Of a stretch of DNA of 5,704 bases, positions 5,685 through 5,704 are shown one piece after another; position 1 is the stretch's first letter, and each line of letters begins with the position of its first letter. The stretch spans positions 1 through 5,704 of the forward strand of contig JAGPGE010000420.1 in assembly GCA_018056145.1 (NCBI GenBank), in the 5' to 3' direction. Below the pieces are notes generated by a model. It had not been told where the DNA came from and searched no databases. It saw only the letters and a program-made list of their open reading frames with translations. Made by a program: the position numbers and the translations under genes. Source of the stretch: Armatimonadota bacterium. GTDB taxonomy: Bacteria; Armatimonadota; Zipacnadia; Zipacnadales; JABUFB01.

Positions 5685-5704
5685 CGTCTCGCGCAACGGT
5701 GAAG

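Larger units (their letters stand above)
5572..5704 (+). mobile_element. Possible left end of an IS21-type insertion sequence, running off the window
   Basis: From TGTCCG at 5572 the base composition drops and the sequence carries spaced copies of a TTATTGAC-type motif in both orientations, including TTGACCCAC, before a strong purine-rich ribosome site at 5678-5684 that has no gene inside the window. IS21-family elements typically begin with TG and have long ends built of several short repeats ahead of istA, and TTGACCCAC-like repeats are common in such ends. No transposase sequence is visible, and the exact boundary is a guess. The alternative is an ordinary promoter/operator region of a host gene. 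Confidence 0.28.

Noticed and set aside
1..5704. CRISPR array or other regularly spaced direct repeats
   Set aside because: No repeat of about 23 bases or more recurs; the only spaced repeats are the 8-base motifs at 5587-5638.

Overview
The window comes from a GC-rich bacterium (low to mid 60s percent by eye) with G/C-rich third codon positions and purine-rich Shine-Dalgarno sites before the internal genes. There is no rRNA, tRNA or housekeeping marker, so the organism cannot be named. The mix of a TPR protein with an unusual embedded beta-rich domain and several secreted proteins of unknown function reminds me of large-genome environmental heterotrophs (Armatimonadota, Planctomycetota and similar metagenomic lineages). 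That is an impression from family resemblance only.

Layout: positions 3-4185 hold three tightly packed plus-strand genes that look like one transcription unit. The first, open at the left edge, is a TPR protein with a Trp/Tyr-rich beta domain between helical repeat regions. It overlaps the second gene by 4 bases (ATGA). The second is a secreted protein of 493 residues with an N-terminal Ig/PKD-like region and a C-terminal half that I tentatively read as a transglutaminase-like (papain-fold) domain, with candidate Cys342 and His432. The third, 38 bases later, is a secreted 228-residue protein I do not recognise. A 310-base gap follows, whose second half contains a protein-like 55-codon ORF of uncertain status. 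A fourth plus-strand gene (4496-5089) encodes a 197-residue secreted beta-sandwich-like protein, followed by a 10-bp hairpin at 5113-5148.

The last 600 bases hold no convincing intact gene. They contain a possible decayed minus-strand reading frame (5158-5547), a 16-bp GC palindrome and, near the right edge, a lower-GC segment with three TTATTGAC-type repeats in alternating orientation. That segment resembles the left end of an IS21-type insertion sequence or the operator region of the next gene.

How the genes may work together: genes 2, 3 and 4 carry export signals, and gene 1 has protein-interaction repeats. A plausible but unproven reading is a cell-envelope or secreted system in which the TPR/beta protein is a scaffold or carbohydrate/protein-binding partner for the transglutaminase-like protein. 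No known pathway, defence system or CRISPR array can be recognised.
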